DNA from: Xenopus tropicalis
Taxonomy: Eukaryota > Chordata > Amphibia > Anura > Pipidae
Length of the DNA stretch: 64,000 bases
Reading direction: 5' to 3'
Assembly (NCBI RefSeq): GCF_000004195.4
Contig: NC_030683.2
Location: 87,011,410 to 87,075,409 of the forward strand
Shown here: positions 1 to 10,836 of the stretch, piece by piece
Numbering within the stretch: position 1 is the stretch's first letter
How the letters are laid out: every line of letters begins with the position of its first letter
The notes under the pieces: model-generated
The model's input: the letters and a program-made list of their open reading frames with translations, nothing else
Told to the model about the DNA's origin: nothing
Database searches by the model: none
Program-made: the position numbers and the translations under genes

Positions 1-805
1 AAAGACATTAAAAAAAAATAAAAAGACAATCTTTGTGGTTTAGTATTACCTATTACCTTGGAGGATCAGAGACAACATAAGATTGTGTTAGATAATTTTT
101 TTTGTGTCAGGTTGACAGACAGCTATTTATTGGCTTCCGGTACAGTATACATCTTGGCGTTGTTTGTGTTGCAGACACTGCATAGGCTCCCTGTTAGAAC
201 ATTCGGTGTTTATTCATTATCTGTCAATGTACATTTATGGACAAGACAGGTGTCCAACAATGGTCTGATGGACTCATACAGAGCAGCTTTTCAGTTTCCC
301 AACAATGCATATGTATGAGTCCAGTTTGCATACAATACACTCAGGCTTCATGCTGACAAAGCAGTCTGTTTATTCTGCCTCCTTTTGAATGCAAACAAGT
401 GGTTTCTGAGTTGATATGAAGCTTGACAAGAAAGAAAATGAGAGTAGCACTTGAGCTACCTATTTACTTTCAAGCAGATTAGTTTCCTAAATACTAACAT
501 TCGGGAGCATTCACAAAAGCAGGCATACTTCAAAACTCTATTGGCAGTTCTTTATCTCCAAGATGGGAGTTTTTCTATTTCAGAGATGGCACTTGTATAT
601 TGCTGATCTATACAATTATACTGTTAATAGGAAGATTATATCTAGTGTCATACATAACACTTAACAGTGCTTATTTACTATTGGCTTGGAACATGGACAG
701 AGCACTTGGGGCAAATGTCTGTGCAGGCTACACTCTGAAACCTTGCTCCAGATAAAAAGTTATAGGTGCCATAGTCATCTGCAAATATATATGTAAACAT
801 ATGCA
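1..805. other. unassigned AT-rich DNA
   Basis: No coding potential, repeat family or structure was recognised here. The short open frames have no protein motif. Confidence 0.5.
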
Positions 806-806
806 A

Positions 807-857
<51 letters not shown>

Positions 858-895
858 CTGTATGTATGTATGTATATATGTATATATATATATAC
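806..895. repeat. (CTAT)n / (GTAT)n / (TA)n microsatellite
   Basis: About 13 CTAT units (806-857) run into TATG units and then alternating TA. This compound tract abuts the repeat-derived segment containing the hairpin at 961-1062. Confidence 0.95.
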
Positions 896-960
896 AGTCC
901 AGAGTGGGAGCACACCATTTAATATGATAAAACCTAGGTGCCAGAGCTGGAAAAATCTAC

Positions 961-1062
961 AAACGAATTCAAAGTGTCGGCACTCATAGGGTTTACGCAA
1001 CAAAGGCACATGTGTGCCTTTGTTGCGTAAACCCTATGAGTGCCGACACTTTGAATTTGTTT
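961..1062. repeat. 50-bp-arm perfect-type hairpin, PLE-terminus-like
   Basis: Arms 961-1010 and 1013-1062 are reverse complements with one mismatch (965/1058) and a 2-nt centre. The right arm contains the phrase gagtgccgacac, which resembles the gagtgccgac at the PLE-like end near 50710. The right arm runs straight into a (TA)n tract. The same architecture occurs at 25267-25449. Penelope-like elements are known to have terminal repeats that can be inverted, so I infer an inverted pair of PLE termini. This could instead be an unrelated foldback element. Confidence 0.7.
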
Positions 1063-1067
1063 ATATA

Positions 1068-1070
<3 letters not shown>

Positions 1071-1116
<46 letters not shown>

Positions 1117-1122
1117 TATATA
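1071..1122. repeat. (TA)n microsatellite
   Basis: A nearly pure alternating TA tract that directly follows the hairpin. Confidence 0.95.
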
Positions 1123-1314
1123 AACACACATAATTACATCTTTAGTAATTATAAAGACATTTTTAAACCTTATTTTTTCATTGGTTCCTATTTATGGGCA
1201 TGAAATTTATGAATGATGCAGTGCATTATTGTCTTTTATTTAAAGAAGGGATATATTACACAGAACTGTATGCAGACTGTTTTACCAATTACAAGTCTCT
1301 GCCAACTATCCTTA

Positions 1315-1633
1315 AGGTGGCCACAAACGTGGCGGTTTTAGATCTTTGGTGATCGTACAATCTGGCACTAACCGTTCAGGGCTGAAACGACAGATAAGGA
1401 GGTAGAAACAATAGGATTTCTACCTCCTTCTGCCAATTCAGCGCTGAAGGCAGATTTTGCTCAGGTGCCTTCTATGGCGCCCGATCAAAATCTTTAAACC
1501 GGGCCGATCGGCGAGTCGACCGATATCAGCAGACTCCTGCGATATCAGTTGACTCACTGACTTGCCATACACACACCGAATATCGGACAAAACTAGGTTT
1601 TGTACGATATTATCGGTGCGTGTATGGCCAGCT
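1315..1633 (+). mobile_element. MITE, TIR AGGTGGCCATACACG type, copy 1
   Basis: The left end (aggtggccacaaacgtgg) and right end (cgtgtatggccagct) are imperfect inverted repeats. The element is flanked by TTA on both sides (1312-1314, 1634-1636), a 3-bp duplication of the PIF/Harbinger kind. The interior contains the segment gctcaggtgccttctatggc, shared with the copy at 1774-2109. The superfamily is inferred from TSD length only. Confidence 0.7.
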
Positions 1634-1773
1634 TTACAGTATGGTTTTTAAACTGTGGCAGCAAACTCTCATTACTGCAAGTTAATGATACAAGTTACAA
1701 GTCAAGTCATGTTACTCTGCATCAGCTATATTTAATTATATTGATCTTGATGGATTGATTACATGCAGACTAA

Positions 1774-2109
1774 AGGTGCCCAAACACGTAGCAATAATGA
1801 TCTTTCCTGCGAACATTTGTTGCAGGAAAGATCTTTGTTTTCCCCATTGACTTTCAGGGCTGAATCGTCAGCTATGCAGGTAGAAACAATAGGGATTCTA
1901 CCTCCACCTGCCGATTCAGCCCTAAACGTAGATTTTGCTCAGGTGCCTTCAATGGCGCCCGATCAAAATCTTTTAACCCGCCTGATCGACGAGATGACCG
2001 ATATCCACAGCCTTTGTGATATTAGTTGCCTCGTCGATCCACCATACATACACCAAATATTGTACCAACAAGGTTTTGTACGATAATATCAGTGCGTGTA
2101 TGCCTGGCT
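1774..2109 (+). mobile_element. MITE, TIR AGGTGGCCATACACG type, copy 2
   Basis: Same family, same orientation and colinear with 1315-1633. Both copies have a tacctcc hairpin stem in the middle and the cgcccgatcaaaatctttaa block. The flanks are TAA on the left and TTA on the right. The copy starts only 140 bp after the first one ends. An open frame at 1763-2086 runs through it but has no protein motif. Confidence 0.7.
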
Positions 2110-2112
2110 TTA

Positions 2113-2945
2113 GCTTTAAGTACCCATATTGCAAACAGGAGTAAAGGAGTGGTTTGCATAGTACACATAGTTCATAATGGTAATGCAGATGGATATTTCA
2201 GGGACAGGATGGCACTGTGTAGACCCATGATACATGTGCTAAGGCATGGAAGAATGTTTTGTTTCAACAAAATTAACATAATGGAGTTCCCTAGCCTGTG
2301 AATCTGAAGGCAAGCTAAAGATTGCACTTTCTACATCAACATGTTACATACATGAGGCCCAATGTATTTTTCTTTAGCATTTATTGGCTCCTAAATTAAT
2401 GTACAGTATACATTTATTCTTCATTTCTATTTGTAACAAATTGTTCCTCATCTGTAGAACTATCTAAATGAATTTGGTTAGAATACAAAGTCAGCCTCAT
2501 CATTCCAATCCATTTTATAATTAATTCAACCTTCCATTTACCCTATTGATCGTCTAGTTTCTATTTTAAGTTTTGACCTTAACATGTGATTGATAATCTC
2601 AATATGACTGTGTTTTAGTTAGAACTTCTGGTTTATCTCTTCATTCAGTGCAAAAAGTTTAAAGGTACATAGTCAGATGTAAGCAGTTAACCCGAGCCTT
2701 ATATTCTTGATTTGAAAGCAGAACTACAAAATCCTCTTTTTGCTGGGTTACTGTCTAATCCCCCGTTGCATACAATAGCATGTCTTTTTAATATGGCAAC
2801 CCTGTTTCCCATGTACAGTTTCCACTGGTTTGGTCACTTCCATAATCAATTTCATATTTAAAAAAAACCTGATCCATTATACATTGACCAACCATTATCA
2901 GGCACATGCAAAATATAAATATTACATTCAGTGATTAACATAGGT
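2113..2945. other. unassigned AT-rich DNA
   Basis: Nothing recognised between the MITE pair and the T2 element. Confidence 0.45.
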
Positions 2946-3370
2946 TTAAAGGAACAGTAACACCAAAAAATGAAAGTGTTTTAAAGTAATTAAAATATAA
3001 TGTACAGTTGCCCTGCACTGGTAAAACTGGTAAGTTTGCAACAGAAAGACTACTATAGTTTATATAAATGAGCTGCTATGTCAACACGGGGGCAGCCATT
3101 GAAGCTGGGAAAAGGAGAAAAGGCACAGGCACATAGCAGATAACAGATAAGCTTTGTAGAATATAATGGGGTTTTATCTGTTATCTGCTAAGTAACCTGT
3201 GCCTTTTCTCCTGTAAATGGCTGCCCCCGTGGCTACACAGAAGTTTTATTATATAAACTATAGTAGTCTTTCTGAGGCAAACACACCAGTTGTACCAGTA
3301 CAGGGCAGCATTACATTATATAGTAATTACTTTTATACACTTTTATTTTTTGGTGTTACTGTCCCTTTAA
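2946..3370. mobile_element. T2/Kolobok-type palindromic MITE, complete
   Basis: TTAA (2946-2949) is followed by aggaacagtaacacc, and the other end is the reverse complement ggtgttactgtccct followed by TTAA (3367-3370). Inverted similarity runs through most of its 425 bp (for example gggggcagccatt against aatggctgccccc). TTAA duplications with TTAAAGG termini are diagnostic of the frog T2 family. A half copy of the same subfamily lies at 59059-59220. Confidence 0.9.
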
Positions 3371-3667
3371 CTCTCACTGGTTCATGTAAAAAAATCATCA
3401 GTAACTAATGAAAAGCTCTTTTACTTCCATGTGAATGTACTTTTTATTTTGGAGATCTGACCTGTGTTGCTGCATAGTTCAGCACAAGGAAATAAGGGGG
3501 GTGGTGTAACTAGTCTGAATACCCTGCAAGAACATTTTTTTATACTAAATAACTTAATGCTAGTGGTCACCAAATATATATTGAAAGAGAAAGAGAGACT
3601 ATAGGTGCTTAGGTGCAACTCACTACTGAGGAATTTTCAAAACTGCAACTGTCTAAGGGGTCTGAAA

Positions 3668-3902
3668 TAGTGATGAGCGAATCTGTTCCATTTCGCTTCA
3701 CCATAAAATTCTCGAAACGACAAGAAAATTTGCGAAATGGCAAAAAATCTGTGAGGCGTTTTGGCCCATAACTTTTTGTCACCTGCATCTTTTTTTGGCG
3801 TGACCACGTCCACACCACAATTTTTATGCTACCATGCCAAATTTGATGCATAACGAATTCTTCTCAGAAGTTTCGAGAAACAATTTGCTAATGGTGAAAA
3901 AA
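3668..3902 (+). mobile_element. hAT-type MITE (TAGTGATGAGCGAA family), 3'-truncated
   Basis: It begins tagtgatgagcgaatctgtt and contains several degenerate gcgaaa / ttttttgacgcgaccacgcc-like modules. It is the same family as 32033-32312, where an 8-bp TSD is visible. The right terminus is missing and the sequence runs into a TATC microsatellite. Confidence 0.75.
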
Positions 3903-3940
3903 TGTTATATTGATTTTTATTTTATGCTGAACAGCAGGTA

Positions 3941-4002
3941 CTATCTATCTATCTATCTATTATCTATCATCTATCTATCTATTTATCTATTAATCTATGC
4001 TA
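3941..4002. repeat. (CTAT)n microsatellite, imperfect
   Basis: Tetranucleotide ctat/atct repeats with a few interruptions. Confidence 0.9.
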
Positions 4003-4265
4003 TCTACCTTGCAGTTTATGCCATTTACACCAAGACCAGCTATGTTCATAGCAATACAAAGCACCATTCTCAAATTTAACTTCATTTGCTGGCATGCAGA
4101 ATTTAGCATTAGCTGAATCACTGTAGCCAAAAGGGCAACTAATTAATCAAAGTGATCAGTATCTGATAGGCATAGATTCTCCATTTGCTAAGTTCTTGTT
4201 CAGGGAACTACATGTGAATTAAAGTATTTCTTTATTAAACAAATGCTTTAACATAGTCTTAGTTC

Positions 4266-4268
<3 letters not shown>

Positions 4269-4310
<42 letters not shown>

Positions 4311-4397
4311 TCAGTCTTCTCAATAAACATCAGATTAATTCTATAAGTCCTGTGAGTGCGGATCTCTTCGCTGCTGTATATATATATATATATATAT
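4269..4397. repeat. PLE-terminus-like module between two (TA)n tracts
   Basis: TA tracts at 4269-4307 and 4376-4397 flank about 68 bp that contain caataaac and then ataagtcctgtgagtgcgg and cttcgctgctg. The same order (AATAAA, ataag.cctgtgag.gcgg, cttcg, TA tract) occurs in the right arm of the hairpin at 25363-25449, so these are copies of one module. I read it as the end of a Penelope-like element. Confidence 0.55.
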
Positions 4398-6491
4398 GTC
4401 CAGTACCAATGAAGAAACGAGATAACATGCAGGAGCAGTAAAAATTACAAAGTTTTGGGTTAAATTATTTTGTTACAACACACAGTTCAAGAAAACACAA
4501 ATATGAAGAGATTCTGGTACAAATGCTAAATGTCATATGTACCTATCCTTTTAGTAATGAAAGGGTTACAGAAAGTTTATTCAGACAGAAATAAATATGG
4601 AAGTCCTAAAAGAAAATGTACAACATCTGTGTGCTCTCAAGGTCAGATGTCTTGGCCAAAGGGTCTTCAGTGCTTTTCATCCTAAGGAACACATTGACAT
4701 ATACACTAATTACCATTTAGCAATTATTCATCTCATGTAAAATTACTTGTGTAATTGAAGCTCTAAAGAGTATTGAGCATCAGAGATTAAAAGAAGAGTT
4801 TTCTGACCTTCAGGGACAACATTCTCTTCTCCCACGCAACACAAAATGCATTCACTAATATTCACAGAATGAAAGCTTCCCATATCAGATATTTAAGGTA
4901 CTAGTAATGCAGGGCCTGCTGCCAGTTTGTCCCTGTTACTCTCTGTAGTGTCATTCATGCCAAAAGTTTAGTTTTAGTAAATTTGCAGAAATGTCCCTAA
5001 AGTCTCCTCATCTTCTAATACCTGCTTTTCAAATGAACAGAATATGTGCAAAATCTTTTCATACTAATATATTCCTGAAAAATACAATCCTGCTTCTGAC
5101 AGCAGATGATATTATAAGTCAAAGGCTGCTAAACAGAGCACAGGGACCTGTGGCAATTCATTTAGGCTGAAATGCAGGAAGCAAAGTGAAAAAAATGGCA
5201 GATTGTGCCAGTTTTTTGCACTTTGCACCCTGCTATCCAGTTTTATACACATGCTAAACATGGGTCAAACAAACAGGGCTTGTGACAATTTTTTTTAATT
5301 ATCTTTACTCTCTCCTCAGCATAATAAGGCCACTAAGACCAAAACTGATAGGACTTTACAATCTTTTCAATATATTTCATTTGTTCTCTATGGTTTGGTT
5401 CCTTGGGAATTGTCTGCGTAAAAACAGTAGTGTAAAAGAACAATGCCACGTGCTTCCACTGTGCTAGGTGCAAATGCCTAGTGAATATTGCTGGCATCTG
5501 GAAGGGAAGGCTGAAAGAGGCCCTTTTAATTGTGTTGGATATTTTGTTCATATCTAATTGTTAACTGTTATATAAATAATCTTTTAAAATGTGGCCACAT
5601 TGTCCAAAAGGTGGTGTCACATATTTTATAACAGGTAAAAATGGCTGAGCAAAAATGTTTACTTCACATTAAAACAAAAATAACTTCATGCAAAAAAGAA
5701 AAATGGTTAGTAGCTGGACCCTCATCTTGGGCACATTTTTCATGTTGCTGTTTTCCAGGAAAAAAAGTAGAACATAAACTCCAAAACAGAGATTTATGAG
5801 TAGCCTATTTTCTCCTTAATCTTTTCTTTCATTTAAATCAGTTTTATTAAACTGTTCATTAACATATTTTATCCCATTCATTTAAAGATTTCTATCTGTT
5901 ATAAAAATGGGCAAAAGACAAATACAATTATTATTGTGAGTTTATTATTCAATAAAGTTTCACAAAGAAGTAGGCAAGAAAAGCTATAGATTATGTTTTT
6001 AGTCTCTGAACTAGCCTTCTTTAGCAGTGAAGAACTGTGACTCCACTGTAGCTCTCCATCTTCTTGTCTGCTGGTTGACAGAACAAGGTCTAGGCTACTG
6101 TCAGCTACCTGACCTTAGGGACTGACAATATACAAAATATTTTTCCAATATAAAGATAATTAATAATTAATTTGTATTTACATTAAATGGCTACTAAGTA
6201 ATCAACATGGTACATTATAACTTTGGCCCTGAAACATCAGCTATCATGCCTCTCTGGAAAAAATTGAAACAGCAATCAAGAACTATCAAACATCTATTTC
6301 TGTGTGTCAGTGGCCAAAATATGGCAAATAAACTTCAGAACTGATGTACTGATACCATTTAAGAAGATGAATTGCTTCATTGGTATTGCATATGCCTAGA
6401 ATGTTAATATTAATGTGAATATATCCCTCCTGGAAAGTTGGCAGAAAGAGGGATATGACTGGGCTAGGAAGGAAGCAGCAGTGGTGGGTTT
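4398..6491. other. unassigned AT-rich DNA
   Basis: About 2.1 kb with no recognised repeat family or protein motif on either strand. Confidence 0.45.
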
Positions 6492-6526
6492 CTGGAGGAC
6501 CAGACATGATGTGTCTGGTCCTCCAG
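6492..6526. repeat. perfect 15-bp hairpin
   Basis: Arm ctggaggaccagaca (6492-6506) and its exact reverse complement (6512-6526) are separated by 5 nt. No T tract follows, so there is no reason to call it a terminator. The surrounding sequence does not match the other repeat families here. Confidence 0.85.
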
Positions 6527-7805
6527 TGTGTTGGTGCCAAAGTTCCTATATGGATGCAAAGTTCCCCCAAGACATCACTAGGTTTGTTAGGGTTGTTGTA
6601 AAATAGTCATTGCTGGTTCAAGGTGGTATATTGCACTGTAACAGCTAGGGAGCTTTGCTTGCCAGTTAGGGGCTTAGGCCAAGGGTTTATTTACAGCTAG
6701 ATAGTCAACTAGTATATGAAACACATTCTGTGGGTGTAAGTCCTATGTGGAAATGAGAATTGTTTTCCTGTTTTCACTTTCCCACCTGACCCCTTCTGGC
6801 TGGGTGGCTAGTACGTAAGGTAGCCTGCAGTTCAAATGTGTGTCAACTGTGATAGCATTCCATATGAAGGGACAAGTTAAGTGGTTTAATCCTTTGTACT
6901 TTACTAATATTTGTCTGGTGCCTTACCATATTGTTTAAAAGAGGTAATGAGGGGACAAAAAAGGCAGAAAATGTATCTGGCTTACCATACACAGAAAGGG
7001 GTGGTATTATTGACAAGGGTAGCATAGTTAACTGCTTCACATTGCCATATATATAATATATATATACATATATATAAAAATATAGAACGTTATGAGAAAC
7101 GCTGCAAAGGCTAACTATATCAATTAATGAGGCTAAAGCTAAAACAACAGAAACATGCATAGAGGGAAGACTGTGAAGCCAAGCAGCCTCTGAGCGAAAG
7201 CAACTGAAAGAGCACAAGAGATATGCACTTTTGTTGCTGTCTGCTGTTAGCAGAGCAGTATGATTTTTTTAATGTGCAGAAAGAAAAATTTAGAGTGGAA
7301 AAAGTCAATAGTTTAAAAACCATTATTGAGTTTCAGCTAAAATACTACTGCTATGGATGTGCAGCCAGAATATACTGACAGAGGAGAAAAAGTTATGCAG
7401 GGAGAAAGGTTAAGCATACACAAAGAGCCATGGGATTTTGGCTGTGTTCTCCAGCAAAACTGGGGATGGGCCATCCACATTATATTTCTGAGAGTCAAAC
7501 TTTAGTTCAGAAAATAAAAGACTCTTGTGGTTGCGTTCAGTGCTGATGATATGAAGGATACTGACATTAATTAACAGCTGATAAATTATTGGAATATTAA
7601 ATAAGGATAAAAGAAGTTGGAATGATGTTATAATACTCAAGAGCCACAAATAACCTGTCATTTCATTATAATTAGTGCTTATTGTTGTCATCAGTTATTT
7701 AGTAATTAGTGATGTTATTTGTGTAACATGACTCACAGTTCCATGAAACACAATTTAAAAAAGAATGTAATATTAGAAATATGTATGTATGTATATGTAT
7801 GTATA
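6527..7805. other. unassigned DNA with two short microsatellites
   Basis: It contains a TA-rich tract at about 7047-7076 and a GTAT tract at about 7780-7806. Nothing else is recognised. Confidence 0.45.
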
Positions 7806-9062
7806 TCTTTATTTATTAAGTGCTACTTATGTACGCAGCACTGTACACTAGAACAATTAATACAACAAACAGGGGGTTATTACAATAATAGATAAATACC
7901 TTGTATTTATTTGTATTTATTATCATACTTTGTATGTTTGCATACAATCAAAGAGACAAGAGGAAGGAGGTCCCTGACTCATAGAGCTTACAGTCTAAAT
8001 GGGAGTGTAGCTTACAGACACCGAGAGGATACAGGAGGAGGACACAGGAGGATAATAGTGCTGTAAGTTACAGTGGGTGACACTACTATATAAGATCTAG
8101 TTCCCAGATCAGGTGCTGTGTGAGTGCTCCACGAGGGTGTCTTTGAGTTTAGTTCTGAAGAGACTGAGAGAGGATTCTCTTTGGAGGAATTCAGGGATGG
8201 CATTCCAAATGTTAGGAGCAGCAAGGCAGAAAGGTTTAAAAAGGGAAAAAGCAGCAGTAATGAGGTGCAACCAAGAGGTTGCTCTGAGGTTGCTCTGCCT
8301 ATAACAGCCACCTATCGGTTTGGGAGGAGCCCTCCGCTACTCGGGTGCCACCAGGACTTAATATGAGAGAATCAGGGCAAATGTTCTGGGCAGGCTAGGA
8401 AACCTAGCGTTTAAGCAGAGTTTGGGAGTAAAGATGAAGGTGAAACAGGCCGAGGTCAAAACCAGTGACAGGTTTTGACAGTGGTTTTAATATGGTCAGA
8501 GAAAGAGTGAGAAAGATCACCTCCAAACAATGTGGGGGGTTGACAGGATAGTGTCCGTTTGAGGGGATGTTGGTTCATCCAGATCGAAATTGCAAGGAGG
8601 CATATTTGAGTCTCAGTTTCAGCTGTTAATGAAGGGGTTGAGAATTATATTTGGATATCATCAGCACACAAATGATAATTAAAGCCAAAAGAGTGGATGA
8701 GACCCCCCAAAGACAGAGTGTAGAGGGAGAACAACAATGGCCCATGTATGGAGCCTTGTGGTACTCCTACATCAAGAGGAAGTGGAGGAAGTTTTGTTTG
8801 CATAAGAGACAGTGAAGGTAAGAATGTAGAATGTAGAATTTGCATCAGGGGAAGTGGACAACCATATCAAATTTACCTGACAGGTCAAGGAGGATTATCA
8901 TTTGTAACTCTGCACAATGTAGTCTCAGTAGGGTGCACAGGCGTTAAGAAAGTTAGTAATATGGGAGAACACAATATGTTCTAGGATTTTAGAGGCAAGT
9001 GGTAGAAGTGAGACAGGATGGTAGTTAGAGAGACAGAATAAAAGTCACTTTGGAGTGTCAGT
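7806..9062 (-). pseudogene. L2-clade LINE, 5'-truncated decayed RT plus 3' UTR
   Basis: Reading the minus strand from 9062 downwards, recognisable RT blocks appear in order with frameshifts and stops. They are LSNYHPVSLLPLASKILE (about 9030-8970), [13 protein letters not shown] (about 8895), [17 protein letters not shown] (about 8770-8720) and [11 protein letters not shown] (about 8675-8645; the usual YADD is CADD). A WMNQHPLK-like block follows near 8570. The C-terminal part (F-K-P-F-C-L-A-A-P then L-W/I-W-N-x-I/L-P) lies at about 8250-8115 and ends in a stop. The 3' UTR down to 7806 has the L2-like phrase for agactgtaagctct and the gcagtgctgcgtac motif. The same C-terminus and UTR are seen at 40450-40945. 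It is non-functional and is interrupted at 8293-8466. Confidence 0.8.
8293..8466 (+). mobile_element. dispersed repeat module inside the L2 copy
   Basis: The segment from tctgcctataacagccacc through gggaggagccctccgctact and gggtgccaccaggactta to caggccgaggtca matches, in order, the module at 24484-24655 in the larger insert at 24421-24945. It interrupts the L2 reading order. The family is not recognised with certainty, and no TSD was found. Confidence 0.55.
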
Positions 9063-10773
9063 ACCTTTATCTATATATGGTTATGGAACTCCTTAGGGAC
9101 TAGTGATATTTTTGTATTTTACATATAAACAATATGAACCCCCCAATTACTGTTCCACTGAATGCTGCACCACCATCTTCTGGGTTCTTCCAAGGATCTC
9201 TTGCAACTGATCTTGGTTGTGAGATGTGCAGCAGAGCAAAATCTGAATTTGTAAAGTAAAATCTCAACTTTTTCTGCACATGTTGATAGCCCAGGGCAGC
9301 CACAAGGGATTCCTGGAACAAGAGAGAAGATTGCAGCTTGGTGACCAATAGAAATAGTAGTTCAGGATAGTGTGTTTTTGAGTGAAAAGAAGCACCAATC
9401 TGAGTTTAGAAATATAATCACTGTGTGGTGTCTAACAAATTGGAACCCACTCCGTTAAATAACCCTTTCCCAGTTCTAAATATAAACAACAAAATGTATA
9501 TAAGGCACTGAAATTTCTACATACAAATTAAAATAATTAGCACTCAGCTTGCAATCGAGGGCCAAATCATTAAGCAGCATGGGTGATTAGGCCATTATAA
9601 ATTAATTCTTTGATGAGGATTTCAAGTAAGCTTGGTTGATTATAAATGCAGTACCTGAATCACCCCATAATCATTTTAACAGAATTTTAAACAGGTAGGG
9701 TGAATTAATACTAAGACAACAAATCAATATAATTGGTCTAGGAAAATCTAAACCACCAGTATGCATAATGCTGGGATTTACTTACCTTTCATTGCTTTGC
9801 ATATGGAAAATTCTGCTATTTCCATAATAAACATAAAATAAAACATTTCTGGATAGGGTACAAAAAAGAGCTATAGAAATGATTGTTCCTATCTGCATTT
9901 GTATGTAATACATAAAAGATGATGTCTATCCTGCATGAAAATGTACAACTGCGCTCTTTAATGGAGGTGGACTAAACCTAATCAGAGGTGCAATAGGATT
10001 CACCAGTGAAAATTGCCAACACTAAGACAATCATCTTATTTTTATCTACATATGGCAATTACTGTGCATACTGTATTAACGGAAATCACAGTGTTATCAG
10101 AAAGAAGGAGACAGAAGGTGCTATTCACAAAGTGGATGGTGTAAAATGCAAGAAGACTGGTGCAATCTGCCATTTGTACTTTGTACCCTCCCTTCCACTC
10201 TGGTTGAACTGCTGCATTCTGTTTTATAGCACTGAGATTTCTAGACTCCCCCAAGTAGGAATCCAATTACCTCTTCCTGTCCCCCAACCTTCATGCCATT
10301 CAGATATCTAATGCTCTAAAATGTTTTTGGTAATTTATTTATGTACCTTGAAAGAACCAAACATGGAGTAGTTTCAGGTTCCCTCTTGTCCTGTTTAGAA
10401 AAATAACAAAAATCACAGAAATTGTGCAAAAAACAAGAGGCAAAAAGGCCAGTGTGTCCTTTTTGGCACTTTGCACACTAGGTGGGGCATTGTAAATAAG
10501 CCCTATGATGTACTTGTGGAGCAAATGTGTTCACAATGGCGCTACACATATCTCACTGATGTCTACAACTGTAAAACATAACTGCATTTTCAAAGTGTTC
10601 AAAAAATAGTGACTGATCATTTAATTTATCAAGATGATGAAAAGCAGTTTGAGATGTAACAGCAGAAGGCACTTAGACTTAACATGTTAATGATCAATGA
10701 GAAATGATTAAACAAATAACTGCAGGAAGAGTTATTTGTATTGTACCCACATGGAACAGAGGGTGTATAATAA
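9063..10773. other. unassigned DNA
   Basis: No feature is recognised except a weak MITE-like end near 10455-10500 (gcactttgcac and tgtaaataagccc), which resembles 16430-16466. Confidence 0.4.
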
Positions 10774-10836
10774 AATATCATCTATTTCTCTGTCTGGATT
10801 TCTGCTATTCTACAATATTCAATAAAGTACTGGGGT

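Noticed and set aside
801..1203. Overlapping frames rich in Tyr-Ile and Leu-Ser repeats on both strands
   Set aside because: They are translations of microsatellites and the hairpin at 961-1062.
6492..6526. Intrinsic transcription terminator
   Set aside because: No T tract and no bacterial context.
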